From: Spisula solida
Taxonomy: Eukaryota > Mollusca > Bivalvia > Venerida > Mactridae
NCBI GenBank assembly: GCA_947247005.1
Contig: OX365956.1
Coordinates: 1,991,501 to 2,055,500, forward strand
Length of the DNA stretch: 64,000 nucleotides
Direction of reading: 5' to 3'
Shown: in pieces, positions 1-11,905 of the stretch
Numbering within the stretch: the first letter of the stretch is position 1
How the letters are laid out: the number at the start of each line of letters is the position of its first letter
The notes under the pieces: model-generated
Seen by the model: only the letters and a program-made list of their open reading frames with translations
What the model was told of the DNA's origin: nothing
Database searches by the model: none
Made by a program: the position numbers and the translations under genes

Positions 1-95
1 TGTATGTGTGTAGCACTATATATACTAAAATAAACAATTTTCTTTTTAATGATTTATAGTTTAATCTAGTTACCGATTTACCCATGTTATATATA

Positions 96-350
96 AGCGG
101 ATTTAGCTCAGTAGTAACGCACTGTGCTGTCAATCCAGAGGTCGTGGGTTCAATTCCTGGCATCGGAACTTGACATTTCTGAAATATTTATAATATTTCC
201 CGCTATATCTGGCCGTGTGGACTGCAAAGTATCTGGAGGTGCCAGGAAGCTGTGTATCGGTGCTTAAACCGGGAACATTAAAGAACCTGACTGTCTATTC
301 GAAATAAGAGCTAGGCGCACTTCTGCAGCGCCGGACATGCCTGTATCTAA
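96..350 (+). mobile_element. tRNA-derived SINE (head and body)
   Basis: A tRNA-like head at 97-170 carries an RNA polymerase III A box (TAGCTCAGTAGTAACG, 104-119) and a B box (GGTTCAATTCC, 147-157). A body of about 180 bp follows with no open frame. The element runs straight into the TCTG array at 351, so the array is most simply read as its expanded 3' tail, since many animal SINEs end in short simple repeats. The head is not a clean tRNA gene: it has no recognisable acceptor-stem partner after the B box and continues into unrelated sequence. The family name cannot be fixed from sequence alone. Confidence 0.7.
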
Positions 351-1669
<1,319 letters not shown>

Positions 1670-1862
1670 CTGCAATGATTCCTGTTGATTGCTAAGGATG
1701 CAGGGTGTCTGTTGAATGCTTCCTCTCAGTCCGATTTGTTAACATCCTTTCTCTAATTGGTAAATCACAGGAAAACATGTATCAAATTGTATGTACCGTA
1801 TTTTAAGTTTGTTAAAGTACATTGTACATTCGTGACTGCACCATCTAATTCGTCCGTAACAT
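1670..1862. repeat. Dispersed repeat, copy 1 (partner 17140-17344)
   Basis: About 190 bp align by eye with 17140-17344 in the same orientation. Shared blocks include GTTGAATGCTTCCTC, CAGTCCGATTTGT and ACCGTATTTTAAGTTT. Short ORFs on both strands here are interrupted differently in the two copies, so coding is unlikely. Confidence 0.7.
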
Positions 1863-2554
1863 AATAGAAAGGGTTTTAGAATTTGGTAGGAGCACATGAA
1901 TTTGAAACTATATCTATAAAATATCATAGCAGTCGATCCATTCAAACTCGCTCTATTCATTTATTGTACCGAAGGAACGCAACTTATTTCATCCTTCCAA
2001 AAAGTAGTCCCGTAACCTGCGCTAACAAAATAAAAGATACTAGCGATCAAGTTAGCTCATTCGACGAAGAATACATACTTATATGTATCTCGTGCAATCG
2101 ACGATATGCACTTTCGCCTGATATTACAAGATACACAGTATTCGTTATTTCCTTCACGATATGTCAATATCTAGTACATCGTCGGTTTTTAATCATAAAT
2201 TAATAAATAATCATACAAATGCCCTACATGATTAACATTTAAGCAGGGCATATAATAGCGCGGCGCAAGGGGTGATGCAATAGGATCATAATAACCAGCC
2301 TTTAAAGCACTGAGCCTATGGTCTATTAATTAAACAAGTACTGTTGCCGATGAACCTCCGTATCAAGTAGGGCAGCATGAGGCAAACTGAAATAATGTTT
2401 TCTACTGACAGATAGAGATGCCAAAAACCAGCAAAGCAATATACATAATCTTAACAAGAGTGCAATTTGCCCTAACGTGCTCACATGAAGACTTGCTCTT
2501 TAGGCAGAATAAGTAATTTGTTATACATACATGTATGATATGACCTAAATATTT
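1863..2554. other. Intergenic, nothing recognised
   Basis: A 106-codon plus-strand ORF (1883-2203) overlaps the end of the dispersed repeat, has no recognisable domain and no clear start context. I see nothing else. Confidence 0.4.
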
Positions 2555-2780
2555 GACCACAGATAAGTTTGTCTTGATATAGCCTGGTGACCTAGTTTTT
2601 TACCCCAGCTAACCCAGTAACGAAGCTGGCCTAGATTGCATAGATTCAAAAAAATTCAAAAAGATTAACGGAAAACTGTGACTTCTATCGTGTTAACAGT
2701 CCAATTGTTTACAACGGACGATGGACAAAAGGGCGATCACAACAGCTCACATTGAGCACTTTGTGCTCAGGTGAGCTAAG
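2555..2780. repeat. Bivalve-type dispersed repeat ending in a hairpin
   Basis: The block contains GACCTAGTTTTTTACCCCAG followed by a diverged AAAAGATTAACGG..GTGACTTCTA segment, a degenerate relative of the tandem units at 63420-63975. Its 3' end is a strong imperfect hairpin: AGCTCAC (2744-2750) pairs with GTGAGCT (2771-2777) and GAGCAC (2754-2759) with GTGCTC (2763-2768), leaving a TTT loop. The hairpin is followed by AA. It is a repeat terminus, not a bacterial-type terminator. Confidence 0.6.
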
Positions 2781-3360
2781 AAATAAGGGTGCATGATAAA
2801 ATAAATTAACGAGATAGCCATATGTCGCTCACCTATCGTTGTAGTACACACATGCCAATAAAATTATGATGACGTAATGAGCATTAACAAGGGGCGTAAC
2901 ATGCCGGATGTGTTTAGCAATGAATCAGTGATGGTGTATTATCATACAGTGTTTTCTTTTTCGAAACATGTAAACGTTGTGCTGATTCTATTATTTATGA
3001 AAGGTTTTAATCGAGAGAAATGTCTCCCTCATGTCTGCCTTTCAAAAATAAAAGCCAAGTTGCAATATGCATGAGCAAATAAGTGAGTATTCCTTTATTC
3101 AGATTTGAGGTATATGTAAGTAACATGTACGCATTGCAGTTTGTAATAAAGAGCATAATCTTTAAAACGTGTCAGTATCGTGATTGCAAAGCCCTTTTAA
3201 TACCATGAAATGCCGCTATGTAAATTTGGTATTTCTATTTATTAAGTATTTACACCCTTGTATACAATTACAAGAGCTGTCCACAATCAGCGCGCTCCAC
3301 TACATACAAATGTATTTTCAGTGCCATGCTAGGATAGTATATTCAAACCAAAATGCTTCT
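2781..3360. other. Intergenic, nothing recognised
   Basis: Only a short 65-codon ORF (2877-3074) without family features is present. Confidence 0.4.
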
Positions 3361-3362
3361 TA

Positions 3363-3435
3363 GCCTCCGTAGCTCAATGGTTAGCGCGCTTGCCGTCTAA
3401 TCTGGCGACCCGGGTTGAAAACCAGATGGAATATA
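3363..3435 (+). mobile_element. tRNA-derived SINE head
   Basis: A tRNA-like sequence with A box TAGCTCAATGGTTAGCG and a decayed B box GGTTGAAAACC. An anticodon-arm-like hairpin (TGCCG/TGGCG) is still visible. The mutated B box and lack of a proper 3' acceptor half argue for a SINE or tRNA pseudogene rather than a working tRNA. Confidence 0.6.
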
Positions 3436-3439
3436 TATA

Positions 3440-3764
3440 TGCCATAGTTCAGCATTTATGCAGCATAACGCTCTGAGTTTGGGGCTTCTAAGTCAAAAGG
3501 AGCGTCTCGGACAACATGTTTGACAGAGATGCCCTGTCCGGAATAGGTATTGGGGTCATGATGATGTACAACTAGTGAAGTATCAAACCAATATGCCAAT
3601 GGAGAGGCTCAACGTTAACATTTGCACTAATTTGAAAATGGGGCATAATTTCAACTGCTTGGTAGTGTTACCAAATCCAGCGTATGGGTTGGGGCCATGA
3701 TAGTTACATGTAACAAGTATACAACGTATCTAAACAATATGTCAATGGACTTTGAAAATATAAG
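3440..3764 (+). repeat. Dispersed repeat R1, copy 1 (partner 9100-9360)
   Basis: Shares with 9100-9360 blocks such as CAACATTTGCACTAATTTG (here with one mismatch), GGGGCATA, TCAACTGCTTG-like sequence and AACAATATGTCAATGGAC, in the same orientation. It is immediately followed by repeat R2; the same order recurs on the other side of the BTB gene. Confidence 0.75.
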
Positions 3765-4215
3765 AGGTACGATCTGTGTTCGATCGGCCAATCAAAATGC
3801 AGAATTTTACATCCTAAGTTAGTTGGAACATATTAAGTAAATATTTTATGACTGGAAATGGCGGAGCCAGTGAACCTTTAGATAAACAAAAAGGGGTGTA
3901 AACAGTTTTAATCCATTTAATGAAAACGCATCGTTTCAAAGATTCTTGCCATGAACAATGTTAAAAACCAAGTTTAACAAAACAAAGTTTGACAGGTACA
4001 CATAAATGACACACACGACTCACGACTTTCTATTAGCGACTTTTGCAATATATTCATGGATAAAGGTCGGTATCATATCAAATACTCCGTGGTATAATAT
4101 GGCAACGAAAAGGCACACTTACAAACATTAATGTATTAACTATAAAATGCACATAACATATAATAAATAATAAACTATACGTAAAGAATGTTGATTGAAA
4201 TGTCCGATGAGGATT
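3765..4215 (+). repeat. Dispersed repeat R2, copy 1 (partner 11440-11905)
   Basis: About 430 bp align with 11440-11905 in the same orientation: TGTGTTCGATCGGCCAATCA, ATAAACAAAAAGGG, AAAACGCATCGTTT, CATGAACAATGTTAAAAACC, GGCAACGAAAAGGCACACTT and a shared end near ATTGAAATGTCCG or ATTGCAATGTCCG. Small indels separate the copies. No coding frame is conserved. Confidence 0.85.
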
Positions 4216-4229
4216 GTGACATTGTTCAA

Positions 4230-4530
4230 CATGATGATTCAATCTTCCTATATAAGACCAACGATACCAACGGTGCTTTTGACAATGTGAACCATAAATC
4301 ATTACTCTATAAAATGTTACAATTCGGAATAAAAACCAGGATACTTAGAACTTTAATAAATTGCTACAGTGACATTCGAAGTGCAGTCCATGTTAACACG
4401 ATTTCCTGTTCTTCATGGTGTTCGTTAAGGTGGCGTACTTTCCACCTGGCTTTATCTTCTTGTCATAGATAAACGGTTGTGTAATATTGAAGAATCACAA
4501 CACGGTGTGCGTATAGGATCTCATTAAACG
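4230..4530 (+). pseudogene. Non-LTR retrotransposon reverse-transcriptase fragment
   Basis: Frame 1 reads AFDNVNHKSLLYKML..GIKTRILRTLINCY..VHVN, matching the LINE reverse-transcriptase block usually written KAFDxVDHxxLL. A frameshift near 4400 moves to another frame reading FPVLHGVR-stop-GGVLSTWLYLLVIDK, the GVRQGGVLSP block, in which the expected Gln codon is TAA. The catalytic [YF]xDD block is not present before the sequence decays near 4530. This is a dead fragment of a Jockey/CR1/RTE-like element. It starts right after R2, so R2 might be an insertion beside it rather than part of it. Confidence 0.75.
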
Positions 4531-6424
4531 TATGATAATACATCAGTCCGAAAATCAATTAAGTCAACATTTAGAAAATAATTTCATTACATCGTACTTC
4601 ACTCATCCATAAGTGTTAAAACAATTTTGACAAAAAAAACAATGAAATACTTTGTACGGTAATCCTTAGCACATGTATAATTTATTTATTGGGAAACATA
4701 TCGGTACCTTAACCCATACCTACTGATGACTATAACGAGTGATTTTAGAATTGGATTAACATTTTGAAACTTTGTGTAAATGCAAAATGAGAGTAATTTA
4801 AAGGGTTGCATTAATGTAAATTATAAACAAATCGATAAATAATATGTAACGGCTTGATAATGATAATTATGCCTGATATATTTTGATTATGTTTGTTGTA
4901 ATATTCAACTCTTGCGGGAAATATACAAACGCTTCAACCTCTCGATAACCACATACCTCTAAACAACGGTCAATAGTTGCAGCTCCCGAACGGTGAACTT
5001 GTTCTGTATTATTATTAAGCATGATTTTCAAAAAAATTGACGGATATATTATATTTAATAACGCGTTACTATTTTTAGACTCCACTTGTTTGAGACGATT
5101 TCGGAAAATAAATATACTAAATTAAATCTAGTCCGCGGTTTGCACATATCTAACCGACTAGCACAGTTAGTTGTACAAATGTATAGTAAGGAGATAACGA
5201 CTTGATCCTGACCTTTATGCATGAATATATTACATTATGATGGTTCTTGCATTTAATACATAAATTTCCATGAGCATACGTGCAATATCAGTCCTTAAGA
5301 TTTGTGTTTGTATTACACATTGAGCGTCCACGTGATACTCCCGGCTTATGCATACTTATAAACGGGGTTATAAATATTGATATCAGCTGTCAATTATGCT
5401 TATAGAAGGTCGAATATCTAGTCAAATTATCCGTACTATACTACGATAAATAAACTGTACGTTATCTAAGGATTTCAAGTAGGTATAGATTTATGAAATA
5501 AAATTGTCATTTACTGAATACAGACCTATCAGAGGACCAGGAGATCTGATCACGCTCCCGGTAAGTTATTGCAAATATATTTTAAAGTCATAGTATTTAT
5601 AAATTACATTTATACACGGGTATACAGTTGATTAGTAACGGATCTGAGCATAAATAGTTTACCAGGACGCCGTTTAATTTTGTTTGAGATTTCCTTTTAT
5701 TCAGAAAATGTCACAAAATAGTAAAACGGCTCTCCATACATACCGAATCAATGGGCGTTATAACTTTGCATGTTTGATAGTCATTCAATATGATGCAGTA
5801 CACATCAAACCCAAACATTACACTATCGAGGTTTTTTTTAATAAAACTGTGCCACATTTTCATTATTCTAATTTGACAATTAAATGTGACTTTCACAGAC
5901 GAGAGAAAAGCTATAACCGGTATTATTTCATACCTTCCCAGTACTTTTTATTTTTATCCTAAAATGGAAAGGGCATTACCAAAATGATTCGTTACTCAAC
6001 AATGGAGTGAGGTAACTTTTACACCTGCTGTAGAATATTTTAATTTAATGTGAACAATTAAGAAGCAGGCGAAATATCATTACTTCTCATTCAAAGGTAT
6101 TGCTTACAAATATTGTTTAAAGCAGAATATTAAATATAGACCTTGTAATGGGCTACTGCCTAATCAATTAAACATTGTAATGTTTTTATAGTATTTTGAA
6201 ATGTTGTAAAAGATTTTATGCAATTTACATAGATAAAATCATTAATTTCATTTATTTGTTCTGTTTTAATACAGTAATTTAGATTAATTCGCGGGTGTAC
6301 AAAATATATATGTCCTGTAAAATAATCTGAAAAATGTGTTGCATCTACTGAACATACACTGAATATCGCTAAAATTTAGACTGATAAAATATTGTACTGC
6401 AAATACAAAACTGTAAACACAGAT
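4531..6424. other. Intergenic, nothing recognised
   Basis: AT-rich sequence with only short ORFs on either strand, none with a recognisable family or splice pattern. I see no transposon ends here. Confidence 0.4.
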
Positions 6425-6600
6425 CTAGCACGACTAAAGCTCATGACTACGGATCAAGGGTCCCTCGTTCAAATCTCGACCGGTGTATTTGGTCATTTCT
6501 GAAAGTCCCACCTAATGTGAGATGAACTGTTTGGTATTGTTGCTGTACACCAGGGTACTCTTAGACTTACACACAGATTCAAACTATTTCATAAATCGCT
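6425..6600 (+). mobile_element. Probable tRNA-related SINE
   Basis: A B-box-like CGTTCAAATCTCG lies at about 6468, preceded by a weak A-box-like region (AAAGCTCATGACTACGG). A non-coding body follows to about 6600. The tRNA head is strongly decayed, so the call is tentative. Confidence 0.4.
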
Positions 6601-7062
6601 TAAAGGACTGTTATGGGAACTAAAATATTAGTAAGGTTTTAGTTATTAAACACCTATAAATGATAAATGTCCCCAACTTGTAGTTGCAAAAGATGTATAA
6701 ATAATTCAAATTTGAGCGCAAGTTTCAGTTTTTCGTACAATGTATAGCAAACCGGATCCCTAGCATCATACAACTGTTATGTTTCTTCTCTTCGAACCGG
6801 AGGTCATTAGCAAGAAAAAACCGAATGACCACTAGTTTACAACTGTCGCAGTCGATAACAAAAATGCAGGTTATTGCAACGACAACAGTTTTCTCTCGAC
6901 GTATTAACCCGTTTTAAACTGCAAAATCACACTAAATGTCTGTATATGAAATGTAAAGAATATATCAATGAATATTAAAATTCAATAGTTACTCATTCTG
7001 TTAGTCATTCGGTCGTGTTTGAATATAACTTTGCATTTCCAGGTAACAAAACAGTCTATATT
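6601..7062 (+). promoter_or_regulatory. 5' flank of the BTB gene with a possible UTR splice acceptor
   Basis: No clear TATA box is seen. The sequence TTTGCATTTCCAG ending at 7042 looks like a 3' splice site, which would put the start codon at 7063 twenty bases into an exon and the promoter further upstream. Bases 6890-6985 belong to the dispersed repeat also seen at 1370-1480. Confidence 0.35.
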
Positions 7063-9084
7063 ATGGCAGACCTAACAGACATGCATCGTGATGGAGACGA
7101 GTCTGATATCCCTAAAAACAATTGTCAAATAGTAGAAGCGGAACCAGACACTGCTGAGCTGACAAATGTGACACAGGTCCCATCTAGAGATTGGCAAATT
7201 GATTGCAATCTAAACGAATGCTTGCTTAACGTGTACAGCAATGAACGCTGGACAGACATGACCATTAGATGTGGAAACCAAGACGCCAGTCGAACTCTTA
7301 AAGCTCACAAAATCATTCTAGCAGCCAGGAGTCCAGTTTTTGAAGCCATGTTGTTCGGACCTTGTAGTGATGGTAAGACGGAGTATGACATTCCAGATGC
7401 CGATGCTGATATATTTGACATAATGCTAAGGTATGTAGATATTTTTACTCAAATACATATATTTATACTGCCAATATATCTTAGAAACATAAAATTATAT
7501 GTTGCTGTCAGTAGTACTTGAAATGACCAAGAATGAGCTTATAAACCTACAGTCGAATGTCCTTGCAATGGACTTTACGTATTTCACCTTGTGGACGCTC
7601 ATGAACAGTATGCACGATTTAGTAAGGTGGTATTGTGCAAGTTCTTTTTAATATGATGAATGATCATTTTGTTTTTATGGTGATGAAAACAAATCACCAG
7701 AGACACCGGTTCTGTAAGCAGCTCAATGTATACCCGGCAATAGATTTATTTTCGAACCGCAACCTTATATATATGTTTAATGTGCTCCTTAATGATCATA
7801 ACTTCTGTATCACTATATGCTACTCTTCAACGTATTACTATCATACTCTATACTCTACAATTTACATGAAATTAAGAATTTGTTTATGTTCAATTTAGTT
7901 TTTTGTGCTGTCTAGTGCTTTCTTGTGCTTTCTTGTGCTTTTGCAGGTTTATATATAATGACGATGCCAACTTGACACGTGTTAACGATGCAACAGATTT
8001 AATTCAAATGGCAGATATGTATCAGATAACGAGGCTGGTAGATCACTGTGCACAGTTCTTACACGCCAATATAACAGTGGACAACGTTTGTAAAAGTCTT
8101 GACTACGCACTGAAATATAATACACCAACACTTCGAGACGCATGCTGTGACTTCATTGACGACGACGCTGAAAAAGTTATTGAGACGGACGGATTCTTGA
8201 ACATTTCAAACGAATGCCTGACATACATGCTGAAAGGTGATACGTTGTTTGCTGAAGAAGATGTTATATTTAAAAGAGTTGAGGAATGGGCAAAACTAAA
8301 ATTGGCTGAGGCAGAAAAGGAAGCTAATGGACAAAACATTCGCGATATTCTGGGGGGTGCGTTTTATTATCTCCGCTTGCCAACTTTATCTGCGGCAAAA
8401 TTAATGAAATGTATCAAGCGTAAAGGTTATTTTTCACTTGATGAGGTTGAAGATATTGTTGATTGCAATGTACCGCGCCAATCTAAGCTCAGTTGTTTAT
8501 ACAACGTACGACGTGTTCCCTTACAAGAGTCACTGACTGCGTCATACGGTACAGAAAGCATGAAGGGTAAAAACATAGTACAAGTGCTGAAAATTGCTAT
8601 TGATAAAGACATGCAACTGGAGTTTATTGAAATTCCTTTGATTGGTACGTATATGAAGTACGGCAACAGTAACATGTACCAAAAGCGTTACCGGACTACA
8701 AAATATGAAGGTCCCATAGAAGGACAGGATTTACCGTACAGACTAAATCCGATTATGTCAGTTGCAGTTACGATCGATCAGGTCAATTTTGAAAAACATT
8801 CAAATATACACCAAGTCACAGATGAATCGTCTAGAATTGTGTTTGATAAACCAGTGTTTCTGAGAAAACGAGATTCTCCGTTTGACCTTAAAATCCAAAT
8901 AGAGCCAAGCTGTAATGATCCCAATGTTGTACTTATTGGAACAGACGGACTAGTTTATACAAAGAGTGACTCAGAAACAGTTTCTGTCTCTCAAACAAAG
9001 CAATCTACGATTGGCATTGATTCTATTGTTCATTTCGAGAGGAAACAAGTGACAAAGAAGATGAGATTGAAAGGTTACATTTGA
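7063..9084 (+). CDS. BTB/BACK-domain protein, BTBD1/2/3/6-like
   Basis: Two coding exons, 7063-7430 and 7947-9084, join in frame across a 516-bp intron: donor CTAAG|GTATG, acceptor TTTTGCAG|GTTTA, with the split codon restoring Arg123. The product is 501 residues. Residues 48-162 are a BTB/POZ domain (ERWTDMTIRCG, then LKAHKIILAARSPVFEAMLF, ending at LVDHCAQFL). Residues 168-295 are a BACK domain (NVCKSLDYAL, then DTLFAEEDVIFKRVEEWAK and LRLPTLS). Such proteins are typically substrate adaptors for Cullin-3 ubiquitin ligases, binding Cul3 through BTB and BACK. BTBD1/2/3/6 normally end in a PHR beta-sandwich; residues 297-501 here do not show its usual motifs and are unrecognised. No Kelch repeats are visible. 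Start chosen at 7063 because the frame upstream passes through a splice-acceptor-like site. The acceptor side of the intron has three direct TTCTTGTGCTT copies. No disabling change is seen, so the gene looks functional. Confidence 0.88.
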
Positions 9085-9099
9085 AATCGGAAGACTCAG

Positions 9100-9360
9100 A
9101 ATTTGAAGACTTCAACTAGGCCTTGCCAACTCCGGAACAGGTCTTGTGGTCATTTAAAGAATTAAAGCAATATGCCAAAGGACTTTGAAGATATATGAGG
9201 CTCAGCTTCAACATTTGCACTAATTTGAAAAAGGGGCATACTTCCAACTGCTTGATAGAGTCCAGCGCATGTGTTGGGGTCATGATAGTGAACACGAATA
9301 CAAAGTATCAAAACAATATGTCAATGGACTTTGAAAAGAGCTTAAAAGACTTGTACCCAA
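9100..9360 (+). repeat. Dispersed repeat R1, copy 2
   Basis: Partner of 3440-3764, placed just after the BTB stop codon. It is separated from R2 copy 2 by the Tc1 insertion and a short unique stretch. An ATTAAA near 9163 could serve as polyadenylation signal for the BTB gene, in which case the 3' UTR enters this repeat. Confidence 0.7.
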
Positions 9361-9760
9361 CCTTCAACATTTTAACCATATATACTAGTCAAAACTTCCA
9401 ACGCAACACTGTATATAATAGTAAATATTTATTTTATTTGTATATAGAATGAAGGATTTTCTTTACAACAAAATAGGCCAATCAGTTCATCACAATATTG
9501 CAATAAAACATTTAACAAATATTGTACCAGGACGACGGAATTTTTATCACTAGCACGTGACCACACTAATTCAAATTAACGACGTTAACAACAATACTGT
9601 CTAGTATCTGGTATGTCCTCCTTGTGCATTAAGAACTGCTTGACACCTACGTCTCATTGGGTTTATTAAGCGCCTAACAAAGGCTATCGGAATATTGGCA
9701 AACTCCTGAATAAGAGCGTTAGTCAAATCTTGTAATGTTTGGGGCGGAACCTGACGTCGC

Positions 9761-10404
9761 CGAACCCTCCTATCAAGTTCATCCCAAAGATGTTCTATGG
9801 GGTTTAGATCCGCTGAGTAGGCTGGCCAAGGCAGAGTATCAATGTTGTTATTCTGAAGAAAATTCATACAAACACGAGCAACGTGAGGACGAGCATTGTC
9901 CTGTTGGAATATGACGTTTCCGTGATTGACGCCAACGTACGGAAGAATGACGTTGCGTAAAATATGGTCACGATAGGTCAGTGCGTTAAGATTGCCCGGT
10001 AATGCCACCCCACACCATAACGGATCCACGTCGAAATCTGTCTGCTTCCACAACACAGGCGTCACTATATCTCTCACCTCATCTCGAACCCTCCTATCAA
10101 GTTCATCCCAAAGATGTTCTATGGGGTTTAGATCCGCTGAGTAGGCTGGCCAAGGCAGAGTATCAATGTTGTTATTCTGAAGAAAATTCATACAAACACG
10201 AGCAACGTGAGGACGAGCATTGTCCTGTTGGAATATGACGTTTCCGTGATTGACGCCAACGTACGGAAGAATGACGTTGCGTAAAATATGGTCACGATAG
10301 GTCAGTGCGTTAAGATTGCCCGGTAATGCCACCCCACACCATAACGGATCCACGTCGAAATCTGTCTGCTTCCACAACACAGGCGTCACTATATCTCTCA
10401 CCTC
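9761..10404 (-). repeat. Perfect 324-bp tandem duplication inside the transposase
   Basis: Bases 9761-10080 recur at 10085-10404 with period 324 and no difference seen by eye; a 4-bp linker lies at 10081-10084. Because 324 is 108 codons the frame is kept, producing a continuous 348-codon ORF with two copies of the QQDN..NPIE catalytic half. The frameshift site is included in both copies, so the frameshift came first. Identity implies a very recent event or an assembly artefact. Confidence 0.92.
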
Positions 10405-10773
10405 GACGTCTATAAACATGTACACGACCATCTGTCTTCTGCAGGGTGAACCTTGATTCGTCTGAAAATATGACGCGATTCCAATGAACAGCTTGCCATC
10501 TTCTATGTGTAGTGCACCAAAGTACACGCGCCTGGCGATATCTAGGCTGTAACACAGGTCCAATATAAGGACGTCTGCAAAGAATACCTCGCTCACGTAA
10601 TCTATTTCGGACGGTCTGATCACTAATTGGTCTATTATGCGTGCCAATAACTACCAGGGCAGTTGTTGTGGCTGGTAATGATCTGCTACGAAGATGGCGC
10701 AATCGAATAGCATTGTCTTGCTGTCTGCTTGTAACACGTCCACGGCTACGTCTTGGCAAGTCGGCTACGTCAC

Positions 10774-10886
10774 CTGAAACGTCATAAATAAACAGAATTA
10801 AGTTATGAAAGAAATAATTAAAATTGGTGATAGAACAAACTAAAACAATTTTTAAAAAAACAGTATTTGTAAATACGGAAGCTTAC
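10774..10886 (-). other. Spliceosomal intron within the transposase gene
   Basis: On the minus strand the donor is ACG-G|GTAAGC and the acceptor GTTTCAG|GTGAC. Removing these 113 bases joins ..FNQTG to DVADLPRR.. exactly as in intronless Tc1 transposases. Most Tc1 elements lack introns, so this may help to identify the family. Confidence 0.8.
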
Positions 10887-11439
10887 CCGTTTGGTTGAAT
10901 TTATCCAATAGTCTGGAGATAGTTGATGTAGAGCATCTAAGAATTCGAGCGACTTGGCGTTTTGACATACCAGCATGTAACATACCAATGGCCCTTTCGC
11001 GTTGTTCTATGCGTAATCTCGGCATTGTGAAGCTAAATTCGAACAAACTCAATGTGCTATAGTGACGGAGAAACGTTCGAGAAAAAAAGCGTGATTTTTT
11101 TAAAATCTCTGATTTGCACGTGATTCACGCACCATAGTTAGAACTCTAAATGTCAAAAATCGATAATGTCGATAAAATCACGCGAAAATCGTGCAGATTT
11201 CAATCACGCTCTGTTACAAATGATCTAGAATAGAACCGGTCAATTTTTTTATAATAACTAACAATAAATGATGAAAATGCGGAAAGTTATACTGTTGCGT
11301 TGGAAGTTTTGACTAGTATATTTGTAAGAATAATATTCCACTGGGACATGTACATGTTAAAATATATTTTACTTTTGAACTAATCTGTGGTGTTTAAATG
11401 GTCAATTTAACAATTAAAAGTTTACTATTAACAGACGTG

Positions 11440-11905
11440 ACGTACTGTGTTCGATCGGCCAATCAGAATGCAGCATTTAAATTGATTTAATATCCTAAGT
11501 TAGCTAGAACATATTGATTGAATTGATAATGACTGAAAATGGCGAAGCCAGCGAATTATTAGATAAACAAAAAGGGATGTAAACAGTTTTAATCAAGTTA
11601 ATAAAAACGCATCGTTTGAAAGTTATTGACATGAACAATGTTAAAAACCAAGCTTAACAAAAAGTTTTACAGGCACACATAAATAATGAAAAATATATCA
11701 TATTATTCAAATAAATTATACAAATTTACGTAAAAACACAAATACATGTAAAGATTAAAAATAGTATCAAGCAATATATACTATGGCAACGAAAAGGCAC
11801 ACTTACAAAAATATTATGTTTTAACTATAAAATGGACAATACATACATTTTACATACGTTCAGAATGCTAATTGCAATGTCCGTCGCGGAAAGGACTGTG
11901 ACAAG
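11440..11905 (+). repeat. Dispersed repeat R2, copy 2
   Basis: Partner of 3765-4215. Together with R1 copy 2 it repeats the R1-R2 order seen left of the BTB gene, now split by Tc1 and about 170 bp of extra sequence. Confidence 0.85.

Larger units (their letters stand above)
9601..11025 (-). pseudogene. Tc1-type DD34E transposase, intron-containing, frameshifted
   Basis: Exon 1 (11025-10887) starts MPRLRIEQRERAIGML and contains the paired-like helix-turn-helix (GMSKRQVARILRCSTSTISR). It joins exon 2 at 10773 to give QTG-DVADLPRRSRGRVTS, the usual Tc1 linker. Exon 2 carries WNRVIFSDESRF (first catalytic Asp), then a frameshift with an apparent short deletion near 10315-10330, where SVMVWGGIT should continue to GNLNALTY. 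After the shift come FQQDNARPHVAR (second Asp) and, 34 residues on, NPIEHLWDEL (catalytic Glu): a DD34E triad. The second Asp to Glu segment is present twice because of the 324-bp duplication. The C terminus ends AQGGHTRY. The frameshift and duplication make an active product very unlikely. Confidence 0.9.
9385..11316 (-). mobile_element. Tc1/mariner transposon with perfect 24-bp TIRs
   Basis: The ends at 9385-9408 and 11293-11316 are perfect inverted repeats of 24 bp beginning CTAGTCAAAACTTCCAACGC, flanked on both sides by TATA. This is consistent with the TA target-site duplication of Tc1/mariner elements. The element is 1.93 kb; removing the 324-bp internal duplication gives about 1.6 kb, a normal Tc1 length. 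It encodes a transposase on the minus strand. Identical TIRs suggest recent movement, although the transposase is now broken, so any mobility would have to come from another copy. Confidence 0.93.

Noticed and set aside
97..170. A functional tRNA gene
   Set aside because: The internal promoter boxes are present, but the acceptor stem does not close and the sequence continues into a SINE body. The same holds for 3363-3435 and 25249-25320.
1883..2203. 106-codon plus-strand ORF
   Set aside because: It overlaps the end of a dispersed repeat whose other copy does not keep the frame, and no domain is visible.
2744..2780. Helitron 3' terminus (hairpin followed by CTAAG)
   Set aside because: The hairpin is directly at the CTAA rather than about 10 bp upstream, and no Helitron 5' end or coding sequence is seen; retained only as a repeat hairpin.
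9601..10647. A single intact 348-residue protein with a duplicated transposase domain
   Set aside because: Its first part and the linker between copies are out-of-frame shadows of the transposase; the true N-terminal half lies in another frame, and the long ORF results from duplication after a frameshift.
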